From Methanolinea mesophila (lineage in GTDB: Archaea > Halobacteriota > Methanomicrobia > Methanomicrobiales > Methanospirillaceae): a stretch of DNA of 64,000 nt. The stretch is from the NCBI RefSeq assembly GCF_017873855.1, contig NZ_JAGGKR010000002.1:124001-188000 (forward strand), written 5' to 3'. The position numbers were made by a program, and so were the translations under genes. Of this stretch, positions 35,126-43,399 are shown in pieces. Each line of letters starts with the position of its first letter. Positions within the stretch are counted from its first letter, which is position 1. The notes beneath the pieces were generated by a model. That model saw only the letters and a list, made by a program, of their open reading frames with translations, did no database searches and had not been told where the DNA came from.

Positions 35126-35992
35126 TCAGATCAATTCCTTGATCAGCCTCGGGATCTCCGAGGGCCGGGTTGCGACCGGGACGCCTCTCTTCTTCAGGCG
35201 CTCGATCTTCGATCGGGCATCGCCTTCGCCGCCCTCGATAATTGCTCCTGCATGACCCATGCGTTTCTCCGGCGGGGCGGAAACCCCCGCGATATAGGCC
35301 GCGATGGGGAGGTCCGTTGACGCGGCCCCCTCTTCCTCGAGGTTTCCACCCACCTCGCCGACGATGACGACCGCCTTGGTCATGGGGTCCTGCTCGAACC
35401 GTTCCAGCACGTCCACGAAGGTCTGGCCGATCACCGGGTCTCCCCCGATGCCCACCACCGTGCTCTGGCCGAGCCCGGCACGGGTGAGCTCGTCGACGAT
35501 CTCGTAGGTGAGTGTCCCGCTCCGGGAAATTACCCCGATGTTCCCCCGGGAGAAGAGCCCCGAGGGCATGATGCCCATCTTGACCTCTCCGGGGGAGAGG
35601 AGGCCGGGGCAGTTCGGCCCGATCACCGCACACCCGTTCAGGGTGGCGAAGGAGATGGCCTTCATGGTGTCGTGGACCGGGATGTGCTCGGTGATTGCCA
35701 CCACCAGTTCGAGTCCCGCGTTCGCCGCTTCCATGATGGAATCCATGGCCCCTCCTGCGGGTACGAACAGGACGCTCGCGGTTGCATCGTGCTCGCGGAG
35801 TGCCTCCCTGATGCTGTTATACACCGGGACGCCGTCGACCTCCTTTCCTCCCTTCCCCGGAGTTACTCCGGCGACAATACCCCTTCCTCCCACCGAGCGG
35901 GCATACTCATTCATCAGGGGAATGTGGAATGCTCCCTGCTTGCCGGTGGCGCCGGTGACAATCACCCCGGTCTTTTTGTCTCCGTAGATCAT
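35126..35992 (-). CDS. sucD: Succinate-CoA ligase subunit alpha
   Basis: The 288-residue protein has the CoA-binding Rossmann domain ([16 protein letters not shown] near 12-27) and the catalytic phosphohistidine region with [14 protein letters not shown], where the His is the phosphate carrier. It converts succinate to succinyl-CoA with SucC. I chose ATG at 35992, since upstream residues are the shadow of sucC; it overlaps the sucC stop by ATGA. It is the last gene of the fum-kor-suc operon, in which the step feeds 2-oxoglutarate synthase. Confidence 0.96.
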   Translation of the reverse strand: MIYGDKKTGVIVTGATGKQGAFHIPLMNEYARSVGGRGIVAGVTPGKGGKEVDGVPVYNSIREALREHDATASVLFVPAGGAMDSIMEAANAGLELVVAITEHIPVHDTMKAISFATLNGCAVIGPNCPGLLSPGEVKMGIMPSGLFSRGNIGVISRSGTLTYEIVDELTRAGLGQSTVVGIGGDPVIGQTFVDVLERFEQDPMTKAVVIVGEVGGNLEEEGAASTDLPIAAYIAGVSAPPEKRMGHAGAIIEGGEGDARSKIERLKKRGVPVATRPSEIPRLIKELI

Positions 35993-37074
35993 TTCACCGC
36001 CTCCACGGCCGCCTTGACGACCTGGTCCATGGTGTCGAGCATCCTGTATCCCTTTCCGTCGAGCAGCCTCCTGCCTTCCTGCTCGTTCGTTCCTGCGAGC
36101 CTCACGATGACGGGCTGTTTCACGTCTGCCTGGATGATCCCTCTCGCGACCTCGTCGCACCGGGTGATCCCCCCGAGGAGGTTCACCACGATCACCTTCA
36201 CCGTCGGGACGCCTGCGACCAGTTTTACGGCCCGCATTACCCTCTCCTGCTCGGCACCGCCGCCCACGTCGAGGAAGTTCGCCGCCTGGCCCCCGTAGAA
36301 CTCGATAAGGTCCAGGGTCGCCATGGTGAGCCCCGCACCGTTTCCGATGACGCCTATCGAACCGCCGAGTTCCACATAAGAAAACCCGTGCTGTTCCGCC
36401 TCCCGCTCCCGCTCGGAGAGGTCCCGGTTGGCAGTTATCCCCTGTCTCCCCAGGGCATTGTCATCAACGATCAGTTTGGCGTCCGCGGCGAACACCCCGG
36501 ACGGGGTGGTGACCAGGGGGTTGATCTCGGCAAGAATGGCGTCTTTTTCAGAGAACACCCGGTAAAGCATATTTATAACCGGACCGATCTCCTTCGGGGC
36601 CTTCCCGAGGAGGTCCCGGATCATGAACGGGGGAAGGTCGTGCATGAGCAGGGGGATCGAGACCCTCCTCACCGCATCCGGGCTGTTCTTTGCCAGGGAC
36701 TCGATGTCCACTCCTCCCGCGTCGGCGAAAAGGACGAGTGCCTCTTTCGTCGACCGGTCGACCGCGACGGAGAGGTAGTACTCCTGCTGGATGGGAAGAC
36801 GCTCCTCTGCGAGGATCTCGCGGACCGGGAGACCCTTGATGGTCTTCCCGAAGAGCTCTTTCGCCGTCGCGATACCGTTCGCCTGGTCCGCCATCAGAAT
36901 TCCGCCGGCCTTGCCCCGGCCGCCCACGTCTACCTGTGCCTTGAGCACGAAGCCCGGTCCGAGCGATTCCATCTTCCCGGCCAGTTCCTCCGGGGAGCGT
37001 ATCAGCACGTTCTTCGGGACCGGGATGCCGTACTCCGAAAAAATCCTCTTTGCCTCGTATTCCAGAAATTTCAT
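35989..37074 (-). CDS. sucC: Succinate-CoA ligase subunit beta
   Basis: The 361-residue subunit has the ATP-grasp fold with VLKAQVDVGGRGKAGGI (about 38-54) and the C-terminal succinate/CoA region with DVGGGAEQERVMRAV and RLAGTNEQEGRRLL. Cooperates with SucD downstream. The start is typical: MKFLEYEAKRIFSEYGIPVP. It lies 2 bases after the korC stop. Nucleotide preference (ADP or GDP) cannot be read from the sequence. Confidence 0.95.
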   Translation of the reverse strand: MKFLEYEAKRIFSEYGIPVPKNVLIRSPEELAGKMESLGPGFVLKAQVDVGGRGKAGGILMADQANGIATAKELFGKTIKGLPVREILAEERLPIQQEYYLSVAVDRSTKEALVLFADAGGVDIESLAKNSPDAVRRVSIPLLMHDLPPFMIRDLLGKAPKEIGPVINMLYRVFSEKDAILAEINPLVTTPSGVFAADAKLIVDDNALGRQGITANRDLSEREREAEQHGFSYVELGGSIGVIGNGAGLTMATLDLIEFYGGQAANFLDVGGGAEQERVMRAVKLVAGVPTVKVIVVNLLGGITRCDEVARGIIQADVKQPVIVRLAGTNEQEGRRLLDGKGYRMLDTMDQVVKAAVEAVK

Positions 37075-37076
37075 TG

Positions 37077-37610
37077 CTATTCAGCCCCTTTTGCAAGATC
37101 GAACCCCAGGCGCATCGCCTTGAGGTTGAGCGACTCGGTCCCTTTCGGCACCGAGTCGAGGATCGCTTTCTCGATGGCGGTCTCTCCCACCACCTTCGTC
37201 ACTTCGACCAGCGCCCCGAGCATGATGATGTTCGCCACGATGTCCCTGCCGAGCTTCTCCTTGGCCTCCCGTGTCGCGGGGATCTCCACGTACCGACACT
37301 TCGGACGGGACTGCACCAGGCTCGAGTCGAGGACCATGACCGCGTCCTCGGTCGCCAGGGCGCCGTATTTCAGGAAGCCCTCCTGCGACATGATGACGAA
37401 GATGTCCGGGGTGGTGACCTTGGGATAGAGGATGGGCGTGTCATCGATGATCACCTGGCTCATTGACGCCCCGCCCCGTGCCTCGGGCCCGTAGACCTGC
37501 GTCTGGACCGCGAATTTCTGGTCGTACATCACCGCGGCCCTCCCAAGAATGACGGCGGAGAGGATGATTCCCTGTCCCCCGAATCCAGAAAACCGTATCT
37601 CGTGCCTCAT
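37077..37610 (-). CDS. korC: 2-oxoacid:ferredoxin oxidoreductase subunit gamma (KorC)
   Basis: The 177-residue subunit starts MRHEIRFSGFGGQGIILSAV, the classical gamma-subunit strand, and has the QVYGPEARGGASMSQVIID block. With alpha, beta and delta it forms 2-oxoglutarate synthase, which carboxylates succinyl-CoA reductively with ferredoxin. ATG 37610 overlaps the korB stop by ATGA. A long same-frame extension upstream is the shadow of korB. Confidence 0.94.
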   Translation of the reverse strand: MRHEIRFSGFGGQGIILSAVILGRAAVMYDQKFAVQTQVYGPEARGGASMSQVIIDDTPILYPKVTTPDIFVIMSQEGFLKYGALATEDAVMVLDSSLVQSRPKCRYVEIPATREAKEKLGRDIVANIIMLGALVEVTKVVGETAIEKAILDSVPKGTESLNLKAMRLGFDLAKGAE

Positions 37611-38395
37611 GGGCGCACCCCCAGGGCCGGCCGGTTCCTCCGGGCGAACTCTCCCACAAGGATCGTGTCCGCCGGGACCGGCTCTCCCTGTTCTTCGAGG
37701 CGGTGCGCCTTCTGGAGGAGCATCGCGTGGGTCCGCATGTACTCGACCTGGTCCATCACCTGCCGGAACTTGTTCCGCCTCCCGTAATTCGTCGGGCACT
37801 GGACCAGGGCCTCGATGAACGAGAGCCCGGGAGTCTCCAGCCCGGCGAGCACCGCCCTGGTGAGCTCCTTCACGTGGTAGGAGGTCCAGCGGGACACGTA
37901 GTTCGCCCCGGCAGCCATGGCCAGCTCGCACAGGTCGAAGGGAGGTTCGGAAGACCCGTAAGGCGTGGTGGTGGAGATCGCCCCCGACGGCGTAGTGGGG
38001 CTTCCCTGCCCCCCGGTCATCCCGTATATCTGGTTGTTCATGCAGACCACGGTGATATCGATGTTTCTCCGGCATGCGTGGATGAAATGGTTCCCACCTA
38101 TTGCCGCCAGGTCTCCGTCGCCGGTGAAGACCACCACGTGAAGGTCCTTGTTGGCCATCCTGACCCCGGTGGCGAATGCAAGCGCCCTCCCGTGGGTGGT
38201 GTGGAGCGAATCGGTGAGGATATATCCCGGTGCACGTGACGAGCACCCGATCCCGGAGACGAACACGGTATCTTCCCTCTTCCAGCCTATCTGGTCTACG
38301 GCGGAGAGGGTGCAGTTGATGACCGTCCCGTTCCCGCATCCCACGCAGTAGATGTGAGGGAGACGGTCCTCCCGGAACCAGTCCTCGTAGCTCAT
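37607..38395 (-). CDS. korB: 2-oxoacid:ferredoxin oxidoreductase subunit beta (KorB)
   Basis: The 262-residue subunit binds thiamine diphosphate: GIGCSSRAPGYI (about 49-60), the Mg/TPP motif GDGDLAAIGGNHFIHACRRN and VVCMNNQIYGMTGGQ. CVGCGNGTV near residue 18 is a cluster-adjacent block in these subunits. It overlaps korA (ATGA at 38392-38395) and korC. The set of korD-A-B-C is more similar in order to 2-oxoglutarate synthase than to pyruvate synthase, which matches the flanking fum and suc genes. Confidence 0.94.
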   Translation of the reverse strand: MSYEDWFREDRLPHIYCVGCGNGTVINCTLSAVDQIGWKREDTVFVSGIGCSSRAPGYILTDSLHTTHGRALAFATGVRMANKDLHVVVFTGDGDLAAIGGNHFIHACRRNIDITVVCMNNQIYGMTGGQGSPTTPSGAISTTTPYGSSEPPFDLCELAMAAGANYVSRWTSYHVKELTRAVLAGLETPGLSFIEALVQCPTNYGRRNKFRQVMDQVEYMRTHAMLLQKAHRLEEQGEPVPADTILVGEFARRNRPALGVRP

Positions 38396-39492
38396 CGGCC
38401 TGCCTCCAGGTACGATTCCAGTTCCTCCGGGGTGTGGAGCGCACCTCCAAGTTTCGGGATTGGAACGACCTCGCAGTCCGTGTGCCGTTCGATCTCCCGC
38501 GCTATCTGACCCATATTCTGCTCGGGTACCAGGAAACGGCGTGCGTTCCGGAATTTTTTGAGGGCCGATTCGGGGAACGGCCAGACGACCTTAAGCCTGA
38601 GATGGCCGACATCGCTTTCTTTCCGGTCGTGGATAACCTGCTGGACGGTTCTCGCGGGAGACCCGTAGGTAACGAAGACCTGCCCGGCGTCGGGGTTTAC
38701 CACTTCGTAGTCCGCGATCTCGTCCCGGGCCGTCTCCACCTTCGCGACCAGCCTCATCACCAGCTCCTCGTGGACGCTCGGGCTGGTGGCGCAGGGGTAT
38801 CCCCGTTCGTCGTGGGTGAGCCCGGTTACGTGCACCCCGAACCCCTTCCCAAACTGGGGAAATCCGGGAACAAGGCCGGGTCCCGCCTTAAAGGGGAGCT
38901 CTCCCGGTGCCAGGGGCCTCCGCTCCCACCGCTCCACCTGGTCAGGGATCTCGATCCGTTCCCTCATGTGCCCCACGATCTCGTCCCCCATCAGAAAGAC
39001 GGGGACCCTGTAACGGTCGGCGAGGTTGAAGGCCTTGACGGTGAGCTCGAACATCTCCTGGACGCTCGCAGGGCAGAGCGCGATGACGCTGTAGTCGCCG
39101 TGCGAGCCGAACCTGCACTGCATCATGTCTCCCTGCCCCGACATAGTGGGCTGGCCGGTACTCGGCCCGCCCCGCTGGATATTGACCACCACGCAGGGGG
39201 TCTCGGTCATCACCGCAAACCCGATATTCTCCATCATCAGGGAGAATCCCGGCCCGCTCGTGGCGGTCATGGCACGGGCCCCGGTCCACGAAGCGCCGAT
39301 GATGGACGCCATGCTGGCGATCTCGTCTTCCATCTGGATGAACACCCCTCCGAGCTTGGGGAGCTTAATCGCCATATGCTCGGCGACCTCGGTGGAGGGA
39401 GTGATGGGATAACCCCCGAAGAACCGGCATCCCGCGGCGAGTGCACCCTCGGCACAGGCCGTGTTCCCCTGCATGAACTCAATCCTGGTCAA
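38392..39492 (-). CDS. korA: 2-oxoacid:ferredoxin oxidoreductase subunit alpha (KorA)
   Basis: The 366-residue subunit begins TTG-initiated MTRIEFMQGNTACAEGAL and has GCRFFGGYPITPSTEVAEHM (about 20-39), the alpha-subunit motif around the 2-oxoacid site, and GPGFSLMMENIGFAV. I chose the TTG at 39492 because it overlaps the korD stop (TTGA) and is preceded by GGTGATCGAGT; the next in-frame ATG, at residue 7, would cut the first strand. The upstream in-frame extension is the shadow of korD. Confidence 0.93.
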   Translation of the reverse strand: MTRIEFMQGNTACAEGALAAGCRFFGGYPITPSTEVAEHMAIKLPKLGGVFIQMEDEIASMASIIGASWTGARAMTATSGPGFSLMMENIGFAVMTETPCVVVNIQRGGPSTGQPTMSGQGDMMQCRFGSHGDYSVIALCPASVQEMFELTVKAFNLADRYRVPVFLMGDEIVGHMRERIEIPDQVERWERRPLAPGELPFKAGPGLVPGFPQFGKGFGVHVTGLTHDERGYPCATSPSVHEELVMRLVAKVETARDEIADYEVVNPDAGQVFVTYGSPARTVQQVIHDRKESDVGHLRLKVVWPFPESALKKFRNARRFLVPEQNMGQIAREIERHTDCEVVPIPKLGGALHTPEELESYLEAGR

Positions 39493-39761
39493 AACTCGAT
39501 CACCACCTTCTTCTTCTCCTCCGGTTTCTCCTCTTCCCAGCGGATCGCCTGGTCGGGACAGATCATCTGGCACATCCCGCAGAGCTTCCTGCCATAGAGC
39601 TTCTGGAGCCGGCAGTTGGCGCATCGCTCCGGCCGGTCGAGTTCGGGGGTGTATACTCCCCGCTCGTTCGGTTTCTTCCCGGGCTTGAAGATCTTGTAGG
39701 GGCACACCAGGGTGCAGAGGTTGCATCCCTTGCACCTGCGTTCATCGATTACCAGTTTCAT
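39489..39761 (-). CDS. korD: 2-oxoacid:ferredoxin oxidoreductase delta subunit, ferredoxin-like (KorD)
   Basis: The 90-residue protein holds two [4Fe-4S] motifs: CKGCNLCTLVCP (10-21) near the N-terminus, and a second set with CANCRLQKLYGRKLCGMCQMICP in part (about 47-69), where the first cysteine pair is separated from the rest by an insertion. It passes electrons from ferredoxin to the catalytic subunits. Four-subunit layout is the archaeal 2-oxoglutarate synthase type. It lies 12 bases after the fumarase beta stop and overlaps korA by TTGA. Confidence 0.92.
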   Translation of the reverse strand: MKLVIDERRCKGCNLCTLVCPYKIFKPGKKPNERGVYTPELDRPERCANCRLQKLYGRKLCGMCQMICPDQAIRWEEEKPEEKKKVVIEF

Positions 39762-39773
39762 GATCCGATTCCC

Positions 39774-40322
39774 TTATCGTGAAAATTCCCTGTCGAATGA
39801 CTCCCGGGCGGACTCTTCCACCTTCCCGAAGAGGTCGTTCCCGTGAGTGTCGATCCCCACCACCAGGGGCAGGTCGGTGAGCGAGATCTCCCAGATCGCC
39901 TCGGCCATACCGAGATCAGAGTAATAGACCCCCTCGAGCCGCATGCAGGAGGACGCGAGTGCGGCACATCCCCCCGTGAACGCGAAATATACGCCCCTGC
40001 CCTTAAGTTGTTCCACTACGCCCTTTCCCATGCCGCCTTTTCCGATCAGGCCTTTAACCCCGCGGTCGAGGAGGAACCCGGTGAGGGCGTTCATCCTCGC
40101 CGAAGTGGTGGGCCCGGCGGCGACGATCCGGTCTCCCTGGATCACGGGACCGCAGTGGTAGACGACCGCCCCGCAGGGGTCGAAGGGGATCCCCTCCTCC
40201 ATCATCCTGAGATGGGCCTCGTCCCTCGCGGTGTAGACTCTCCCTGAGAGGAGGACCCGGTCCCCTGCGTACAGGTCGGAGATCTCGTCTCCCAGGGGAG
40301 TGGCGAGCCGTACCGGCGTCAC
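39774..40322 (-). CDS. Fumarate hydratase class I, beta subunit
   Basis: The 182-residue subunit carries the swivelling domain of class I fumarases/tartrate dehydratases, with GDRVLLSGRVYTARDEAHLR (about 20-39), CGAVVYHCGPVI and GIGKGGM-like IGKGGMGKGV. With the alpha subunit it interconverts malate and fumarate. I chose GTG at 40322, which overlaps the alpha stop by GTGA; the earlier in-frame ATG lies in the alpha gene. The gene is followed by korD after 12 bases. Confidence 0.9.
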   Translation of the reverse strand: MTPVRLATPLGDEISDLYAGDRVLLSGRVYTARDEAHLRMMEEGIPFDPCGAVVYHCGPVIQGDRIVAAGPTTSARMNALTGFLLDRGVKGLIGKGGMGKGVVEQLKGRGVYFAFTGGCAALASSCMRLEGVYYSDLGMAEAIWEISLTDLPLVVGIDTHGNDLFGKVEESARESFDREFSR

Positions 40323-41155
40323 CGCCTGACCTCCACGGTGGCCCTGCGGCAGGCCCAGCACTGCACGTTCACTGCTACGGGGAGAGACGCAGTGTGGCAC
40401 CCCGCCATCTTCACCTTCACCGCGAGGGCGGTGTTCCTCCCGCCAAGCCCCATGGGGCCGATGCCCAGCCTGTTCACCGCGTCGCAGAGTTCCTGTTCGA
40501 ACGGTGTCATGCAGTCTATCGGCTCGAGCAGGGCCTCCTTGGCGAGCGCGGCGGCACCGTCGAAGGTCCCCCCGATACCTACGCCGAGGACCACCGGCGG
40601 GCAGGGCTTTCCGCCCGCGACGAGCATGGTCTCGGCCACGAACCGGGGTATCTGCTCTTTCTGGGAGGGGAGCAGCATGACGATGCGGGACATATTCTCC
40701 GCCCCCGCTCCCTTGGGGAGCACGGTAACGGTGAACCGTTCGCCGGGAGAGACGTGGATGGCAGGCATCCCGGGCCCGGTGTTGTCTCCCGTATTCTCCC
40801 GCGTGAGCGGATCGACGACATTCGGGCGGAGCGGGACTTCCTCCGTCGCCCTGCGGACCCCCTCCGCCACCCCTTCGTAGAGTTCGTCCGAGAGCGGGAC
40901 TCCGGGGGGGAGGCTGATATAGACGACCGGCACCCCGGTATCCTGGCAGATGGGAACTTCAAGTTCCTCGGCACGGGCGATGTTGGCCAATATGTTCTCC
41001 AGCTCGCCCCTGGCGATCTCGCCGGTCTCCTCTGCGGCAGCCCGTTTCAGCGCGGCAACCACGTCGCTCGGGAGGCGTTTCTCGGCCTCGTGGAATGCAT
41101 GTGCGGTAGCGTCAGCGACAGCGGCCCGCACGCGGAGTCCTGCAGAGGATGACAT
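40319..41155 (-). CDS. Fumarate hydratase class I, alpha subunit
   Basis: The 278-residue subunit has three cysteines expected to bind the [4Fe-4S] cluster of class I fumarase: one in PICQDTGVPVVYI (about 68-80), one in GGKPCPPVVLGVGIGGT and one in KMAGCHTASLPVAV. It dehydrates malate or hydrates fumarate. It opens the operon fumA-fumB-korDABC-sucCD; a TATA box at 41180-41187 gives a leaderless start at ATG 41155. The upstream ribosomal L10e gene ends 93 bases earlier and has its own oligo-T signal. Confidence 0.92.
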   Translation of the reverse strand: MSSSAGLRVRAAVADATAHAFHEAEKRLPSDVVAALKRAAAEETGEIARGELENILANIARAEELEVPICQDTGVPVVYISLPPGVPLSDELYEGVAEGVRRATEEVPLRPNVVDPLTRENTGDNTGPGMPAIHVSPGERFTVTVLPKGAGAENMSRIVMLLPSQKEQIPRFVAETMLVAGGKPCPPVVLGVGIGGTFDGAAALAKEALLEPIDCMTPFEQELCDAVNRLGIGPMGLGGRNTALAVKVKMAGCHTASLPVAVNVQCWACRRATVEVRR

Positions 41156-41179
41156 CGTTTATAATAGGGAGGGAAAAAG

Positions 41180-41187
41180 TATAATAA
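41180..41187 (-). promoter_or_regulatory. TATA box of the fum-kor-suc operon
   Basis: On the minus strand TTATTATA lies 25-32 bases before the fumA ATG within an AT-rich stretch, so the operon likely starts with a leaderless message. Confidence 0.5.
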
Positions 41188-41213
41188 TTTCTCGGATTTG
41201 TCAGGAGAACGAC

Positions 41214-41220
41214 AAAAAAA
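41214..41220 (-). terminator. Oligo-T terminator after the L10e gene
   Basis: Seven T residues on the minus strand lie 28-34 bases after the L10e stop and before the fumA promoter. Confidence 0.4.
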
Positions 41221-41247
41221 GGAGATATACGCACCCAGCAGGGGTGC

Positions 41248-41793
41248 TCACTCGGTGGCCGGGGCCTTCTCCGCCGGTACCTCGGTCACCGTCTTTTCGA
41301 CGACGGTGATATAGGTGGGGGAGGGGAGCTTGTAGCCCCCGTGGCGGAGTGCGTCCTTGGCCTTTTCAAGGTACTGGGGAGTGGTGAAGCAGGTGAAGAT
41401 CCGCTGGTCAGGTGCGACCCGTGCGGCGGTCCCGACGGCCTTGCCGAACGCGAGCCTCATTCCTTCCGAGACACGGTCCGCACCAGCCCCGGTTGCCTGC
41501 TTGTTCTCCCGCAGCACGTGGTGGGGGAAGGTGCGAAGCTTCAGATGGAAGTTCATCCTTCCCACGTCCTTGATCAGTTTCCTGTTGATGCTGATACGGG
41601 CGGCCTCGAGGGCGGTGTGCCGGATCTGGCATCCCTCGGTGACCACCAGGTTGATCTCAAGGGGGAACTCTCCGGAGAGATTCCCCATCTCGAACTGCAC
41701 AATCTTGCTGCCTGGCACCCCGCCCATATATTCCCTGCGGGTATATGCCTTTTTGGCCAGGCTCCTGTACATTTTTGCCGGTTTTCGAACCAT
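41248..41793 (-). CDS. rpl10e: Large ribosomal subunit protein uL16 (L10e)
   Basis: The 181-residue protein matches archaeal L10e: [20 protein letters not shown] at the start, then [20 protein letters not shown] (about 51-70) and [22 protein letters not shown]. It sits near the tRNA-binding face of the large subunit. The C-terminal tail ([17 protein letters not shown]) is longer and more acidic-polar than the usual end and may be flexible. The neighbouring ABC genes on the same strand are unrelated, and the 72-base gap separates them. Confidence 0.95.
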   Translation of the reverse strand: MVRKPAKMYRSLAKKAYTRREYMGGVPGSKIVQFEMGNLSGEFPLEINLVVTEGCQIRHTALEAARISINRKLIKDVGRMNFHLKLRTFPHHVLRENKQATGAGADRVSEGMRLAFGKAVGTAARVAPDQRIFTCFTTPQYLEKAKDALRHGGYKLPSPTYITVVEKTVTEVPAEKAPATE

Positions 41794-41865
41794 TTCCTGT
41801 TACTCCGGGTCCCTATTCGTGCTATATAAAAAGGAGATGCGGACTATTAAACCTTACTGGAAGGA

Positions 41866-42624
41866 TCACCGGTCTCTTCCCGGTTCGTCCATCAGATCCA
41901 GCACATGGCGCCGTATCCGGGCGAACTCCGTACTCGTCCGGTCCCGGGGACGGGGGATAGGGATCTCCATGACCTCGCGGACGGTCCCCGGCCTCCGGGT
42001 GAGCACCACGATCCGGTCGGACATGTACACCGCCTCGTCCACGCTGTGGGTCACGAAGATAATGGTCTTTTTGGTCTTCTCCCAGATCTCCAGGAGCTCC
42101 TTCTGCATCTTGTTCCGGGTCTGGGCGTCCAGGGCCCCGAAAGGCTCGTCCATGAGGAGCACCTCGGGTTCGACCGCGAGGGCCCGTGCGACCGCCACCC
42201 GCTGGCGCATCCCCCCTGAGAGCTCGTAGGGGTAACTCCGCGCAAAGCCGGAAAGCCCCACCATCTCCAGGTACGTGTGTGCGAGCGCGCTCCTCTTCTC
42301 CTTTTCAACCCCCCGGATCTCAAGCCCGAAGGTGACGTTGTCCAGCACGGTCCTCCAGGGGTACAGCGAGTATTCCTGGAAGATCATGGCAGTCCTCGGG
42401 TCGGGCCCGGTAATGGGCTGCCCGTCGAGGAGGGCGGTGCCCGAGGTCGCCTGGTCAAGGCCGCCGATGATGCGGAGCAGGGTGGTCTTCCCGCACCCGC
42501 TCGGGCCGAGCAGGCAGACGAACTCCTTGTCGACGATCTCCAGGTTGATATCCGAAAGCGCCTCGACCGTCTCGCCGGAGGCTGAGACAAATGTCCTTCC
42601 CAGGTGTTCTATCGAGAGCCTCAT
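41866..42624 (-). CDS. ABC transporter ATP-binding protein, nitrate/sulfonate/taurine-type importer
   Basis: The 252-residue ATPase has Walker A GPSGCGKTT (about 40-48), the signature SGGMRQRVAVARAL and Walker B VLLMDEPFGALDA, followed by THSVDEAVYMSDRI. The arrangement and lengths fit the SsuB/TauB/NrtD class. I chose ATG 42624, giving MRLSIEHLGRTF; longer upstream codons overlap the permease. The gene is the last of SBP-permease-ATPase on the minus strand. Substrate is not read from the ATPase. Confidence 0.93.
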   Translation of the reverse strand: MRLSIEHLGRTFVSASGETVEALSDINLEIVDKEFVCLLGPSGCGKTTLLRIIGGLDQATSGTALLDGQPITGPDPRTAMIFQEYSLYPWRTVLDNVTFGLEIRGVEKEKRSALAHTYLEMVGLSGFARSYPYELSGGMRQRVAVARALAVEPEVLLMDEPFGALDAQTRNKMQKELLEIWEKTKKTIIFVTHSVDEAVYMSDRIVVLTRRPGTVREVMEIPIPRPRDRTSTEFARIRRHVLDLMDEPGRDR

Positions 42625-42637
42625 CGCGGTGTCCTCC

Positions 42638-43399
42638 TCATCGCTCCTGCCCCTGCCAGGCAAAGCGTTTCTTCTCGACATTTCTGAGCAGTGTGTCCAC
42701 GAACAACCCGATCAGGCCGATCACCACCATCCCGGCGACGGTAACCTGAAGCTGCCCGAAGTTATACGAGTTGATGATGAGGTAGCCCAGGCCCGACGAG
42801 GTCCCGGGGAGCATCTCTGCAGCGACGACCGACATCCACGCGATCCCGAACCCTACCCGGAGCCCGGTCCAGATGGTGGGCATGGATGCCGGGAGGATGA
42901 CCTTGCCGAGCGTCTGCAGCTCGGTGGCCCCGAACATGGTGGATGCCTCAATCCAGGTACGGTTCACCCGCTTCACCCCGTCGATGGTGTTGAGCAGGAT
43001 GGGGAAAAGGGCCCCGATGAAGATGATGAACACGATCGAGGCGAACCCGATCTTAAACCAGGCGAGGGCGAGCGGGATCCACGCGATCGGCGGGATCGGG
43101 CGGAGGAGCTGAATGAGCGGGTCCACCACCTGGTCGAGCATGGAAAACCTGCCCATCATCACCCCTATCGGGATCGCCACGATGGCGCCAAGGAGAAAGC
43201 CTGTTGTTACGCGCCCAAGGCTTATCAGGGCGTTCTCCGCCAGGCTCCCGCTGCCCTGGATATCGACGAAGGGATGGACAAGGACCTCGAGGATAGACCC
43301 CACCCGGGGGAGAATAAACGCGTTATTTATCAGGATCGCCAGGATTTCCCAGACTACTACGAAAATAATGGGAGAAATTAGTTTTATATAGAATCTCAT
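42638..43399 (-). CDS. ABC transporter permease, nitrate/sulfonate/taurine type
   Basis: The 253-residue protein has about six membrane helices and the EAA coupling loop WIEASTMFGATELQTLGKVI (about 145-164) of binding-protein-dependent importers. Other blocks are PIPPIAWIPLALAWFKIG. Together with the ATPase and the binding protein it would import an anion or organosulfonate-like compound. Its start overlaps the end of the binding-protein gene by ATGA (43396-43399). Confidence 0.93.
   Translation of the reverse strand: MRFYIKLISPIIFVVVWEILAILINNAFILPRVGSILEVLVHPFVDIQGSGSLAENALISLGRVTTGFLLGAIVAIPIGVMMGRFSMLDQVVDPLIQLLRPIPPIAWIPLALAWFKIGFASIVFIIFIGALFPILLNTIDGVKRVNRTWIEASTMFGATELQTLGKVILPASMPTIWTGLRVGFGIAWMSVVAAEMLPGTSSGLGYLIINSYNFGQLQVTVAGMVVIGLIGLFVDTLLRNVEKKRFAWQGQER

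Noticed and set aside
37077-38450. Single long minus-strand frame that would fuse korC to a long N-terminal extension
   Set aside because: Residues before MRHEIRFSGFGGQG are a low-information shadow of korB, which has all its own motifs in another frame.
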